Source of the DNA: Pseudomonas putida
GTDB taxonomy: Bacteria > Pseudomonadota > Gammaproteobacteria > Pseudomonadales > Pseudomonadaceae
Reading direction: 5' to 3'
Length of the DNA: 64,000 nt
Assembly (NCBI RefSeq): GCF_003228315.1
Contig: NZ_CP029693.1
Coordinates: forward strand, 1,302,001-1,366,000
Shown in pieces: positions 15,289-24,086 of the stretch. The position numbers and the translations under genes were made by a program. The notes under the pieces are model-generated. The model worked only from the letters and a program-made list of their open reading frames with translations. It was not told the origin of the DNA and ran no database searches. Position 1 is the stretch's first letter. Each line of letters starts with the position of its first letter.

Positions 15289-16170
15289 ATGCAACGGATT
15301 GCAGCCACTCACTACCCGATTCTCCTGGTCCACGGGCTCTTCGGCTTTGACCGAATCGGTAACTTCGAACTCTTCCATGACATCAAGCAGGCCCTGAGAA
15401 ACTCAGGCGCACGGGTTTTCGTACCTCACCTGTCGGCCACCCACAGCAACGAAGCCCGTGGCGAACAACTGCTGGCGCAGATCAATCGGGTTTTGCAAGG
15501 TACGGGCGCGAGCAAGGTCAATCTGATCGGCCACAGCCAAGGCGCGCTGGCGGCGCGTTACGCGGGGGCGCTCGCGCCGGGGTCAGTAGCCTCGATAACG
15601 TCCGTCAGCGGTCCGAATCATGGCTCGGAACTGGCGGACGTCCTGCGCAAAGCCCTGATCCCCGGACAATTGCCGGAATATGTCGCCGAGGCGGTCGCGA
15701 CGTTGTTCGCCGAGTTTCTGGCACTGCTCGGCGGCCACCATCAGTTACCACAGTACGCCTTGGCCGCGCTTAATGCCGTGACTACCGAAGGGGTAGGCGC
15801 CTTTAATGACAAATACCCTCAAGGGTTGCCGAAAACCAGAGGCGGCCAGGGTTGCGAGTTGGTAAACGGCATCCGCTACTACTCATGGAGCGGCACCGTA
15901 CAGGGCAGTCTCCTCGAAGGTGGGCATAAATCCATCAGCCCGCTGCACAACTGCTTGCGCACACTATCCCGATACTTCGTCAATGAGACGGAACAGAACG
16001 ATGGCTTGGTCGGCCGTTTCAGCTCCCACCTGGGGACGGTGATCCGTTCCGACTACCCCCTCGATCATCTGGACACCCTGCGCCAGACCAGCCTTGTGAC
16101 TGCAAACGCCATCGACCCGATCGACCTGTATGTGCAACACGCCGAACGCCTGAAAAAAGCCGGTCTTTGA
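15289..16170 (+). CDS. Triacylglycerol lipase, alpha/beta hydrolase (family I-type)
   Basis: A 293-residue lipase beginning MQRIAATHYPILLVHGLFGF. The oxyanion-hole VHGLFG (residues ~14-19), the nucleophile elbow GHSQG with Ser83, an Asp region (NETEQNDGLVG) and a His in SDYPLDHLD fit the family I lipases of Pseudomonas. Two Cys (GCELVNG and HNCLRTL) match the disulfide seen in these enzymes. There is no obvious signal peptide, unlike secreted LipA, so it may be intracellular or exported by an unusual route, as in family I lipases without a classical signal. No foldase (lif) gene is adjacent. GGA precedes the ATG. Confidence 0.9.
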   Translation: MQRIAATHYPILLVHGLFGFDRIGNFELFHDIKQALRNSGARVFVPHLSATHSNEARGEQLLAQINRVLQGTGASKVNLIGHSQGALAARYAGALAPGSVASITSVSGPNHGSELADVLRKALIPGQLPEYVAEAVATLFAEFLALLGGHHQLPQYALAALNAVTTEGVGAFNDKYPQGLPKTRGGQGCELVNGIRYYSWSGTVQGSLLEGGHKSISPLHNCLRTLSRYFVNETEQNDGLVGRFSSHLGTVIRSDYPLDHLDTLRQTSLVTANAIDPIDLYVQHAERLKKAGL

Positions 16171-16257
16171 TCGTGATACCGGTCATTTTCAGGAGAAATC
16201 GCTCACTGAATCCGGTAGGCTCCCCACTTTACCGAACATTGAAAGGAGCATTTCCCC

Positions 16258-16539
16258 ATGGCCAAAGCCACTGCCCGCCACATCCTCGTTGCCAGCGAAG
16301 CCAAGTGCAACGAGCTCAAGGCTCAAATCGAGGCTGGTGCAGACTTCGCCGAAGTCGCCAAAGCCAACTCCACCTGCCCGTCCAGCCGCCAGGGCGGTGA
16401 TCTCGGTTCGTTCGGTCCGGGCCAGATGGTCAAGGAATTCGACACCGTGGTCTTCAGCGCACCGATCAACGTCGTGCAAGGCCCGGTCAAGACCCAGTTC
16501 GGCTACCACCTGCTGGAAGTCACCAGCCGCCAGGACTGA
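16258..16539 (+). CDS. ppiC: Peptidyl-prolyl cis-trans isomerase, small parvulin (PpiC type)
   Basis: A 93-residue single-domain parvulin, close in size to E. coli PpiC. Motifs: ATARHILVASEAKCNELK, GADFAEVAKANSTCPSSR, QGGDLGSFGPGQMVKEFD and FGYHLLEVTSRQD, which together form the active site (His of ARHIL, Cys of STCPS, Met of GQMV, Phe and His of FGYH). It catalyses proline isomerisation in cytoplasmic proteins; there is no signal peptide. GGAG stands ten bases before the ATG. A paralogue of similar length occurs at 32319-32594. Confidence 0.95.
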   Translation: MAKATARHILVASEAKCNELKAQIEAGADFAEVAKANSTCPSSRQGGDLGSFGPGQMVKEFDTVVFSAPINVVQGPVKTQFGYHLLEVTSRQD

Positions 16540-16562
16540 TCGACGCCCGACTTTCGCTCACA

Positions 16563-16586
16563 ACGGCCCGCCTTTTGGTGGGCCGT
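16563..16586 (+). terminator. Hairpin terminator after ppiC
   Basis: A 10-bp stem ACGGCCCGCC / GGTGGGCCGT (one G-U pair) with loop TTTT, 24 bases after the ppiC stop. The following CGTGTTTGGG is only a weak T-tract. Confidence 0.6.
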
Positions 16587-16673
16587 CGTGTTTGGGATGC
16601 GAATTCGGCTGGCGAGGGACGCGCCGCTAGCGTACAAATTGTCGTTATCGACCACCCGGCTCTAAGGCTGACA

Positions 16674-18542
16674 ATGCGACTGGCTTTCCCAACTGTGTTT
16701 TTCACTGCCATGGCCCTGTTGTTGGGCGCCGTCGGTGTGAACGCTGCACCGCAACATGCGTTGACTGTCTACGGCGAACCGGCCAAGTACCCTGCCGGCT
16801 TCAGCCACTTCGCCTACGCCAATCCCCAGGCGCCCAAGGGCGGCACGATGCGACGCTCGGCGATCGAAATCGGTCTTTTCGACCATGTCTCGCCTTACAT
16901 CGACAAGGGCATCGGCGTCTCCCAGATCGATGGTCTGCTCTACTCGCCGCTGGCCCAGCGTTCGCTGGACGAGCCCTACACCGTGTATGGCCTTGTCGCC
17001 CAGCAGATGGAACGCTCCGATGACGGCTTGTCCCTGCGCTTCTATCTCAACCCCAAGGCGCGTTTTGCCGATGGCAAACCCATCACCGCCGAAGATGTTC
17101 GCTACACCTTCGATTTGCTGATGACCCAGGGCAGCCTGCGTTATCGCACTCAATTCGCCGACGTCAAGGGCGTCGAAGTGGAGTCGCCACTGACCGTGCG
17201 CTTCGACTTCAAGAACAACGAGAACCGCACCCTGCCCCTGGACATCGCCACCCTTCCGGTATTTCCCGAGCACTGGTGGAAAACCCGCGATTTCGCCGGC
17301 GGCGGTGGCTACGAGGCGCCGCTGGGCAGCGGACCGTACAAGGTCGGCAAAGTCGATTCCGGGCGCAGCATCACCTTCGAGCGCAACCCCGACTGGTGGG
17401 GCAAGGACCTGCCGGTCAGCCGCGGTCTCTACAACTTCGATCATTTCAGCATCGAATACTTCGGCGATACCGACGTGGCTCGCCAGGTCCTGCGCGGCGG
17501 CGCCTACGACTACAACCGCGAATTTTCCGCCACCGGCTACTCCATCGGCTATGAAAGCCCTGCGCTGAGCGACGGCCGCTTGCAAAAGGCCCATCTGGCG
17601 GTCGATGCACCGCAACCGAGCCAGGGCTTCGTGTTCAACCTGCAAAAGCCGATGTTCCAGGATCGTCGGGTGCGCCAGGCGCTGGTCATGCTCTGGGACT
17701 TCGAATGGAGCAACCGGCAGATGATGCGCAACCTGTACATCCGCCAACAGAGTTACTTTTCCAACACCGAACTCGCCGCCCGGCAATTGCCCGATGCCGG
17801 CGAGCTGGCGATTCTCGAGCCCTTGCGCGGGCAGATTCCCGACGAAGTCTTCACCAAAGTGTTTGAAGCGCCAAAAACCGATGGCAGCGGTGTGATTCGC
17901 GACAAACAGCTGCAAGCCCTGGCGCTGCTCGAACAGGCCGGCTGGAAACCCGATGGCGATCAACTGGTCAATGCCGACGGTGTACCCCTGAGCTTCACCT
18001 TCCTGGTCAGCCAGAACGGCATGGACCGCTTGTTGCTGCCGTACAAACGAACCCTGAAGCAGATCGGTATCGACCTGAACATCCGCCGCATCGACGCCTC
18101 GCAATACGTCAACCGCCTGATGAGCCGCGACTACGACATGATCGTCACCGGCTACCCGGTCACTACCTCTCCGGGAGGCGAGCTGCTCAATTATTTCGGT
18201 TCCGCTGCAGCCAACGACCCCGGTTCCAACAACTACATGGTGCTGAAGAACCCGGCGGTGGACACGCTGATCAACGGTCTGGTGCGTGCCGACACCAAAG
18301 CCAAAATGCTGCGCTACGCCCATGCGCTGGACCGGGTGCTGCAATGGAACTACTACTGGATCCCTAACTATTACCCGCCGGGAACCTCCACCGTGTGGTG
18401 GAACCGTTTCGGCATCCCCAATGTGCAGGCCAGCAATGACGAAGCCATCGAGAGTTGGTGGGAAGTGAGCACCACACCGCTGACCAATCAGCAAATGACC
18501 GCCGAACGCATTCGCCGTGGCAGCCCTGGAGGGCCGCATTGA
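16674..18542 (+). CDS. yejA: Periplasmic peptide-binding protein of a YejABEF-type ABC importer
   Basis: A 622-residue family 5 solute-binding protein. A Sec signal peptide is visible ([20 protein letters not shown], cleavage near VNA-AP). The mature part starts with [21 protein letters not shown] as in YejA proteins and has the family blocks [18 protein letters not shown] and [10 protein letters not shown]. YejA binds oligopeptides and, in enterobacteria, microcin C; the P. aeruginosa Npp homologue takes up peptidyl-nucleoside antibiotics. Start at 16674 follows AAGG and gives a proper signal peptide. Its stop overlaps the permease start by one base (TGATG). First gene of yejA-B-E-F. Confidence 0.92.
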   Translation: MRLAFPTVFFTAMALLLGAVGVNAAPQHALTVYGEPAKYPAGFSHFAYANPQAPKGGTMRRSAIEIGLFDHVSPYIDKGIGVSQIDGLLYSPLAQRSLDEPYTVYGLVAQQMERSDDGLSLRFYLNPKARFADGKPITAEDVRYTFDLLMTQGSLRYRTQFADVKGVEVESPLTVRFDFKNNENRTLPLDIATLPVFPEHWWKTRDFAGGGGYEAPLGSGPYKVGKVDSGRSITFERNPDWWGKDLPVSRGLYNFDHFSIEYFGDTDVARQVLRGGAYDYNREFSATGYSIGYESPALSDGRLQKAHLAVDAPQPSQGFVFNLQKPMFQDRRVRQALVMLWDFEWSNRQMMRNLYIRQQSYFSNTELAARQLPDAGELAILEPLRGQIPDEVFTKVFEAPKTDGSGVIRDKQLQALALLEQAGWKPDGDQLVNADGVPLSFTFLVSQNGMDRLLLPYKRTLKQIGIDLNIRRIDASQYVNRLMSRDYDMIVTGYPVTTSPGGELLNYFGSAAANDPGSNNYMVLKNPAVDTLINGLVRADTKAKMLRYAHALDRVLQWNYYWIPNYYPPGTSTVWWNRFGIPNVQASNDEAIESWWEVSTTPLTNQQMTAERIRRGSPGGPH

Positions 18543-19603
18543 TGTGGGCTTACATACTGCGGCGTCTGCTGCTGATCATCCCGACGCTGTTCATCATTCT
18601 TCTGGTCAACTTCGTCATCGTCCAGGCCGCCCCGGGTGGCCCGGTGGAACAGGCCATCGCCCACCTGCAAGGCATCGGTGGCGTTACTGCCGGCAGCAGT
18701 TCCGGCGAGACCTCCACCGGCACCTCTCGAGCCAGTCGCGGTCTCGATCCGCAACTGATCAAGGACATTGAAAAACAGTACGGCTTCGACAAACCCGCCC
18801 ATGAACGGTTGTGGCTGATGCTCACCAGCTATGCGCGGCTGGACTTCGGCAAAAGCTTCTTCCGGGGCGCCACCGTTACCGACCTGATCCTGCAGAAAAT
18901 GCCGGTGACCATTTCCCTCGGGCTCTGGGCCACACTGATCACCTATCTGGTGTCGATTCCGCTGGGCATCCGCAAGGCGGTGCATCACGGCAGTCATTTC
19001 GATATCTGGAGCAGCACCGCGATCATCATCGGCTATGCCATGCCGGCGTTCCTGTTCGCGATGTTCCTGATCGTGGTGTTCGCTGGCGGCACTTCGTTGA
19101 ACTGGTTTCCGGTGCGCGGGCTGGTGTCGGACAACTTCGACTCGCTGTCGACACTGGGCAAAGTCACCGACTACTTCTGGCATCTGGTGCTACCGGTGAC
19201 GGCGCTGGTGATCGGCGGATTCGCGACCCTGACCATCCTGACCAAAAACTCGTTCCTCAATGAAATCACCCGCCAATACGTGGTCACCGCCCGCGCCAAA
19301 GGCCTGAGCGAACGGCGGGTGCTGTATGGCCACGTGTTCCGCAATGCCATGCTGCTGGTGGTCTCGGGAATTCCCCAGGCGTTCATCAGCGTATTTTTCG
19401 CCGGCTCCCTGCTGATCGAAGTGATCTTCTCCCTCGATGGCCTGGGTCGCATGAGCTATGAGGCCGCCGTATCCCGGGACTATCCGGTGGTGTTCGGCTC
19501 GCTGTTCATCTTCACCCTGTTCGGTCTGCTGATAAAACTGGTGGGAGACCTGTGCTACACCCTGGTCGACCCGCGCATCGACTTCGCCGCGAGGAACGCC
19601 TGA
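18542..19603 (+). CDS. yejB: Inner-membrane permease YejB of peptide ABC importer
   Basis: 353 residues, starting [24 protein letters not shown]: a typical N-terminal membrane helix of binding-protein-dependent transport permeases. A long periplasmic insertion (residues ~45-125, [21 protein letters not shown]) separates it from the five-helix core, as in YejB. The cytoplasmic EAA-like loop that contacts the ATPase is visible as [19 protein letters not shown]. It overlaps yejA and yejE by single bases (TGATG at both ends), so the four genes are translated together. Confidence 0.93.
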   Translation: MWAYILRRLLLIIPTLFIILLVNFVIVQAAPGGPVEQAIAHLQGIGGVTAGSSSGETSTGTSRASRGLDPQLIKDIEKQYGFDKPAHERLWLMLTSYARLDFGKSFFRGATVTDLILQKMPVTISLGLWATLITYLVSIPLGIRKAVHHGSHFDIWSSTAIIIGYAMPAFLFAMFLIVVFAGGTSLNWFPVRGLVSDNFDSLSTLGKVTDYFWHLVLPVTALVIGGFATLTILTKNSFLNEITRQYVVTARAKGLSERRVLYGHVFRNAMLLVVSGIPQAFISVFFAGSLLIEVIFSLDGLGRMSYEAAVSRDYPVVFGSLFIFTLFGLLIKLVGDLCYTLVDPRIDFAARNA

Positions 19604-20625
19604 TGTTCAAGCTTTCGCCGCTGGGCCGTCGTCGTTTCGAGCGCTTCAAGAAAAACCGTCGCGGCTGGTGGTCGCTGTGGCTGTTTGTCGGCCTGTTCCT
19701 GCTGACCCTGGGTGGCGAGCTGATCGCCAACGACAAGCCATTGGTCGTCAGCTATCAGGGCCAGTGGTACTTCCCGGCCTTCAAGCGCTACACCGAGCAG
19801 GAATTTGGCGGGCAACTGCCGTTCCAGGCCGATTACCGCAGCGACTACGTGCAGCAACTGATCAAAAAGGACGGCGGCTGGCTATTGTTCCCACCGATTC
19901 CGTTCAGCGATGACACACCCAATTACGACCTGAACAAACCGGCGCCCAGCCCACCGTCGAACGTCAACTGGCTAGGCACCGATGATCAGGCGCGAGACGT
20001 GCTGGCCCGGGTGATTTTCGGCGCCCGCGTGTCGATCCTGTTTGCCCTGATGCTGACCTTCGTCAGTGCCCTGATCGGCATCGCCGCCGGTGCGCTGCAA
20101 GGCTACTACGGCGGCTGGGTCGACCTGCTCGGGCAACGTTTGCAAGAGGTCTGGTCGGGACTGCCGGTGCTGTACCTGCTGATCATCCTGTCGGGTTTCG
20201 TCGAGCCCAACTTCTGGTGGTTGCTGGGGATCATGGCGCTGTTTTCCTGGCTGGCGCTGGTGGACGTGGTGCGTGCCGAGTTCCTGCGCGGGCGCAACCT
20301 GGAATACGTCAAGGCCGCCCGTGCACTGGGCCTGACCGATCGCAAGGTCATCGTGCGGCACATCCTGCCCAACGCCATGAACGCAACCTTGAGTTACCTG
20401 CCGTTCATTCTGACCGGTGCCATTTCGACGCTCACCGCCCTGGACTTCCTCGGCTTCGGCATGCCCGCCGGCAGCGCCTCGCTGGGCGAACTGATTGGTC
20501 AGGGCAAGCAGAACCTGCAGGCACCGTGGCTGGGACTGACGGCTTTTTTCACCCTGGCATTGATCCTTTCCTTGCTGGTATTCATCGGCGAAGCCTTGCG
20601 CGACGCGTTTGACCCCCGTTCCTGA
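19603..20625 (+). CDS. yejE: Inner-membrane permease YejE of peptide ABC importer
   Basis: 340 residues. An N-terminal cytoplasmic stretch (LSPLGRRRFERFKKNRRGWW) leads into the first helix (SLWLFVGLFLLTLGG), then a periplasmic part and a five-helix permease core from ~residue 140. The EAA loop is VRAEFLRGRNLEYVKAARAL. It pairs with YejB to form the membrane channel. The true start is the ATG at 19603 overlapping the yejB stop; the 17-codon longer frame is not supported. Confidence 0.93.
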   Translation: MFKLSPLGRRRFERFKKNRRGWWSLWLFVGLFLLTLGGELIANDKPLVVSYQGQWYFPAFKRYTEQEFGGQLPFQADYRSDYVQQLIKKDGGWLLFPPIPFSDDTPNYDLNKPAPSPPSNVNWLGTDDQARDVLARVIFGARVSILFALMLTFVSALIGIAAGALQGYYGGWVDLLGQRLQEVWSGLPVLYLLIILSGFVEPNFWWLLGIMALFSWLALVDVVRAEFLRGRNLEYVKAARALGLTDRKVIVRHILPNAMNATLSYLPFILTGAISTLTALDFLGFGMPAGSASLGELIGQGKQNLQAPWLGLTAFFTLALILSLLVFIGEALRDAFDPRS

Positions 20626-20640
20626 CCCCGGACTGTAGAC

Positions 20641-22221
20641 ATGAGCCTTAACCTGATCGAAATCCGTGACCTCAGCGTGGCCTTCAGTGGCCAGACCGTG
20701 GTGCGCAACCTGTGCCTGGACATCCGCCCCGGCGAATGCCTGGCGCTGGTCGGCGAGTCGGGCTCGGGCAAGTCGGTGACCGCCCACTCGATCCTGCAAT
20801 TGCTGCCCGAATGCGGCACCGAAACCACCGGCAGCATCCGCTACCGCAGCCATGAACTGGTGGGCGCCGACGCCAAGCGACTGCGGCAATTGCGTGGTAA
20901 CCGCATCGCCATGATCTTCCAGGAGCCGATGACCTCCCTCAATCCCTTGCACAGCATCGAAAAGCAGATTGGCGAAACCCTGCTGGTGCACAAGGGCATG
21001 GCGGGCAAGTCGGCGCAGGCGCGCATCCTTGAACTGCTGCATCTTGTCGGCATCAAGAACCCCAAGGAGCGACTCAAGGCTTACCCCCATCAACTGTCCG
21101 GCGGCCAGCGGCAACGGGTGATGATCGCCATGGCCCTGGCCTGCGAACCGGAATTGCTGATTGCCGACGAGCCCACCACCGCACTGGACGTCACCGTGCA
21201 GCGCAAGATCCTGCTGCTGCTCAAATCCCTGCAACAGCGGCTCAACATGTCGCTGCTGTTGATCAGTCATGACCTCAACCTGGTGCGCAGCATCGCCCAG
21301 CGCGTCTGCGTGATGAAGGCTGGCGAAATCGTCGAGCAAGCCCCCTGCGAAACCCTGTTCACTGAACCGAAACACCCCTACAGCTGCGTGCTGCTCAACG
21401 CCGAGCCGGAAGGTGAAGCGCTGCCCCGCGACGAGCGTGAAAACGTGCTGGAAGTGGACAATCTGCGGGTGCAGTTCCCGGTTAGCGGCGGGTTGTTTCA
21501 GCGCAAGACCTACCTCAAGGCCGTGGATGGCATCAGCCTGAACGTGCAACGCGGCAAGACCCTGGGCATCGTTGGCGAATCCGGTTCCGGCAAGTCCACC
21601 CTGGGCCAGGCGATCCTGCGCCTGCTCGATTCCGAGGGCAGTATTCGCTTTCAGGGCCAGGCACTGGACGACCTGACCCAGAAGCAGCTTCAACCCTGGC
21701 GCAAGCAGATGCAGGTGGTATTCCAGGACCCGTTCGGCAGTTTGAGCCCGCGAATGACCGTGGAACAGATCATCTGTGAAGGGCTGGAGGTGCACAGCCA
21801 GTTGAATAATGAGGAATGCATCACCGAGGTAATCCGGGCTCTACAGGAAGTCGGCCTCGACCCGCAAAGCCGCCATCGCTATCCCCATGAATTCTCCGGC
21901 GGTCAGCGCCAACGCATCGCCATCGCCCGGGCGCTGGTGCTCAAGCCGGCGCTGATCCTGCTGGACGAACCGACCTCGGCGCTGGACCGCACCGTGCAAA
22001 AACAGGTGGTCGCCCTGCTCCGCCAGCTCCAGGAAAAACATGGCCTGACCTATCTGTTCATCAGCCATGACCTGGCGGTGGTACGCGCCCTGGCCCACGA
22101 CATGATCGTGATCAAGGACGGCAAGGTGGTGGAAAGCGGCGCCAGCCACGAGGTGTTCGATTCACCGCAGCACCCGTACACCAAGGAGCTGTTGGCGGCG
22201 GCGCATTTGGGGCAGGCATAA
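20641..22221 (+). CDS. yejF: ATPase YejF: fused double ATP-binding subunit of peptide ABC importer
   Basis: 526 residues containing two complete ABC ATPase domains fused head to tail, as in YejF. Domain 1 has Walker [12 protein letters not shown], signature LSGGQRQRV and Walker [10 protein letters not shown]; domain 2 has [20 protein letters not shown] and [12 protein letters not shown]. Each domain ends with the oligopeptide-family tail (KHPYSCVLL and QHPYTKELL). It powers uptake through YejBE. It starts 15 bases after yejE and ends the operon; a REP pair follows. Confidence 0.95.
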   Translation: MSLNLIEIRDLSVAFSGQTVVRNLCLDIRPGECLALVGESGSGKSVTAHSILQLLPECGTETTGSIRYRSHELVGADAKRLRQLRGNRIAMIFQEPMTSLNPLHSIEKQIGETLLVHKGMAGKSAQARILELLHLVGIKNPKERLKAYPHQLSGGQRQRVMIAMALACEPELLIADEPTTALDVTVQRKILLLLKSLQQRLNMSLLLISHDLNLVRSIAQRVCVMKAGEIVEQAPCETLFTEPKHPYSCVLLNAEPEGEALPRDERENVLEVDNLRVQFPVSGGLFQRKTYLKAVDGISLNVQRGKTLGIVGESGSGKSTLGQAILRLLDSEGSIRFQGQALDDLTQKQLQPWRKQMQVVFQDPFGSLSPRMTVEQIICEGLEVHSQLNNEECITEVIRALQEVGLDPQSRHRYPHEFSGGQRQRIAIARALVLKPALILLDEPTSALDRTVQKQVVALLRQLQEKHGLTYLFISHDLAVVRALAHDMIVIKDGKVVESGASHEVFDSPQHPYTKELLAAAHLGQA

Positions 22222-22250
22222 TCCGGCGCATGTCGTAAAACCGCGTCGCG

Positions 22251-22350
22251 GCCATCGCGGGCAAGCCTTGCTCCTACAGGTATTGGGCCATAACAACAAT
22301 CGGTGGCTCCCACATACCCTGTGGGAGCAAGGCTTGCCCGCGATGAGGCC
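22251..22350. repeat. REP pair (BIME), GCGGGCAAGCCTTGCTCC type
   Basis: Two inverted copies of the Pseudomonas REP unit (CATCGCGGGCAAGCCTTGCTCC and its complement) flank a ~38-base spacer between yejF and the sigma-54 regulator gene. Each copy can fold as a hairpin; the pair can form a larger cruciform or transcript-end structure. Confidence 0.9.
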
Positions 22351-22383
22351 AGCTCAAACACCACATATTCCGGACCTGAACCA

Positions 22384-23799
22384 ATGAACACCACCGAAAG
22401 CCTCAAGGACTACCAGCGCGTGCGCCTGCTGGCGATCCGTTCGTTGTTCGAGATCATCGAGCAGTCGAGCGAAGGCACGGTGATTGTCGACCGCGATGCC
22501 AACATCGTCTGGATGAACGAGCGCTACGCCCGGCGCTTCGGCCTGTCCTCGGCGGAAGGCGCCATCGGCAAGGCCTGTGAAAGCGTGATCCCCGGCAGCC
22601 TGCTGCGCGAAGTGGTACGTACCGGCCGGCCAATCCTGCTGGACATGCAGGACACCCCCAAGGAACCACTGGTGGTCATGCGCCTGCCGATTCACGACGA
22701 TGCAGGTGAAGTGATCGGCGCCATCGGGTTTGCCCTGTTCGACGAGTTGCGCAGCCTGTCGCCAATGCTCAAGCGCTACATGAGCATGCAGGAAGAACTG
22801 GCGTCCACGCGCTCCTTGCTGCGAGCCCGACAGACCAAGTACAACTTCGCCCACTTCATCGGCACCAGTGCCGCCAGCCTCGAAGTCAAACGCCGCGCCC
22901 GTCGCAGTGCCAGCACCGAATCGCCAGTGCTGCTACTGGGCGAAACCGGCACCGGCAAGGAACTGCTGGCCCAGGCGATCCACAACGCCTCGCCCCGGGC
23001 ACACAAGGCGTTTGTAAGCATCAACAGCGCGGCGATTCCCGAATCGCTGCTGGAAGCCGAATTCTTTGGCACCGCCCCCGGCGCCTTCACCGGTGCCGAC
23101 CGCAAGGGCCGCGCCGGCAAGTTGCAGATCGCCCAGGGCGGCACGCTTTTCCTCGATGAGATCGGCGACATGCCGCTGCCGCTGCAAAGCAAACTGTTGC
23201 GGGTTTTGCAGGAAAAGGAATTCGAACCGGTGGGCTCCAATGAGGTGATCCAGAGCGATGTCCGGGTCATCGCCGCGACCTCCACCGATCTTGAGGCTGC
23301 GATCAAGCGCGGCGAGTTTCGCGCCGACCTGTATTACCGCCTCAATGTCCTGCCGATCCACGTACCCCCGTTGCGCGACCGACTGGACGACCTGCCCGCG
23401 CTCAGCGAAGCGATCCTGGAAGAGTTGCGCAGCCAACATGAACTCAATGTCGAAGCGCTCGCCTTGCTGGGTCAACATGCCTGGCCGGGGAACATTCGCG
23501 AACTGCGCAACGTGCTGGAGCGGGCGGCGTTGCTCAGCGATGACCTGCGTCTCTCGGCGGCGGATATCCGGGCGGCCATCGGCACCTTCACCCCGGTTGA
23601 GCGGGCAACTGCGTTGACCATCGAACCGCTGGAGCACGAGACATTCAGCGCGGCGCGGGAGCGTTTCGACCGGCAATTGATCGAGAACACCCTGGCGCAA
23701 TGCGGGGGCAAGGTGATCGAGGCGGCGGCCAGATTGGGGCTTGGGCGGTCGACGTTGTACAAGAAGATGGTGGCATTGGGGATCGCGGAGTCTCAATAA
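22384..23799 (+). CDS. hbcR: Sigma-54-dependent activator of 3-hydroxybutyrate catabolism (HbcR-like)
   Basis: 471 residues: an N-terminal PAS sensor (~20-130, EGTVIVDRDANIVWMNERYA), an AAA+ domain (~155-390) and a C-terminal Fis-type helix-turn-helix (GGKVIEAAARLGLGRSTLYK). The AAA+ part has Walker A GETGTGKELL, the sigma-54 contact loop GAFTGAD, and Walker B GGTLFLDEIGDM. It should remodel sigma-54 holoenzyme at -24/-12 promoters. P. aeruginosa PA2005 (HbcR) has this architecture and activates 3-hydroxybutyrate uptake and oxidation genes; the identical neighbourhood supports orthology. Start at 22384 avoids codons that are only REP sequence. A -24/-12 site lies 214 bases downstream of its stop. 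Confidence 0.88.
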   Translation: MNTTESLKDYQRVRLLAIRSLFEIIEQSSEGTVIVDRDANIVWMNERYARRFGLSSAEGAIGKACESVIPGSLLREVVRTGRPILLDMQDTPKEPLVVMRLPIHDDAGEVIGAIGFALFDELRSLSPMLKRYMSMQEELASTRSLLRARQTKYNFAHFIGTSAASLEVKRRARRSASTESPVLLLGETGTGKELLAQAIHNASPRAHKAFVSINSAAIPESLLEAEFFGTAPGAFTGADRKGRAGKLQIAQGGTLFLDEIGDMPLPLQSKLLRVLQEKEFEPVGSNEVIQSDVRVIAATSTDLEAAIKRGEFRADLYYRLNVLPIHVPPLRDRLDDLPALSEAILEELRSQHELNVEALALLGQHAWPGNIRELRNVLERAALLSDDLRLSAADIRAAIGTFTPVERATALTIEPLEHETFSAARERFDRQLIENTLAQCGGKVIEAAARLGLGRSTLYKKMVALGIAESQ

Positions 23800-23815
23800 A
23801 GAGACATAAATCTCT
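23800..23815. promoter_or_regulatory. Candidate distal HbcR binding site
   Basis: Inverted repeat AGAGACATAAATCTCT (5-bp arms AGAGA/TCTCT) immediately after the hbcR stop, partly overlapped by another GAGTCTC...GAGAC pair. It shares the AGAGAC half-site with the site at 23934-23949. It is ~225-240 bases upstream of the inferred sigma-54 start site. Confidence 0.4.
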
Positions 23816-23828
23816 ATTCACAGACAAA

Positions 23829-23918
23829 GCATCGCGAGCAGGCTCGCTCCTACACTTGATCGAATTTCTCCCGGAAACCTACCCAACCTGTGGGAGCGAG
23901 CCTGCTCGCGATGAGGCC
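23829..23918. repeat. REP pair, GCGAGCAGGCTCGCTCC type
   Basis: Inverted REP copies (ATCGCGAGCAGGCTCGCTCC ... GGGAGCGAGCCTGCTCGCGAT) inserted between the two candidate activator sites of the 3-hydroxybutyrate promoter. Confidence 0.9.
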
Positions 23919-23933
23919 ATCACAGGCACCAAA

Positions 23934-23949
23934 GTCTCTAAATAGAGAC
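23934..23949. promoter_or_regulatory. Candidate proximal HbcR upstream activator sequence
   Basis: A perfect palindrome GTCTCTAAATAGAGAC (7-bp arms, 2-base spacer), 63 bases upstream of the -24 element, about -105 to -90 from the inferred start site. That is the usual place for an enhancer-binding protein. Confidence 0.55.
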
Positions 23950-24012
23950 AGAAACACCACATCCAATCTTTAATCGTCAAATATATCCATATATTTCAAT
24001 CACTTAGAGATC

Positions 24013-24028
24013 TGGCACAGAACTCGCT
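24013..24028 (+). promoter_or_regulatory. Sigma-54 (-24/-12) promoter of the 3-hydroxybutyrate genes
   Basis: TGGCACAGAACTCGCT matches the consensus TGGCACGNNNNTTGCW with exact GG-GC spacing; only two non-essential bases differ. It is 59 bases ahead of the permease ATG. With an AAA+ sigma-54 activator next door, this is very likely functional. Confidence 0.82.
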
Positions 24029-24086
24029 ATAGCCCCTTCCTACAACGTTTCACCTCTACAAAAATAACAATCCCAGGAGACACACC

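Noticed and set aside
16662..18539. 625-codon frame antisense to yejA
   Set aside because: Shadow frame; the sense strand encodes a clear binding protein with signal peptide.
19972..21795. 607-codon frame antisense to yejE/yejF
   Set aside because: Spans two real genes on the other strand; His/Gln-rich shadow composition.
22251..22350. CRISPR-like repeats
   Set aside because: The repeated units are inverted pairs spread over the genome, not direct repeats with regular spacers; they are REP elements. No cas genes.
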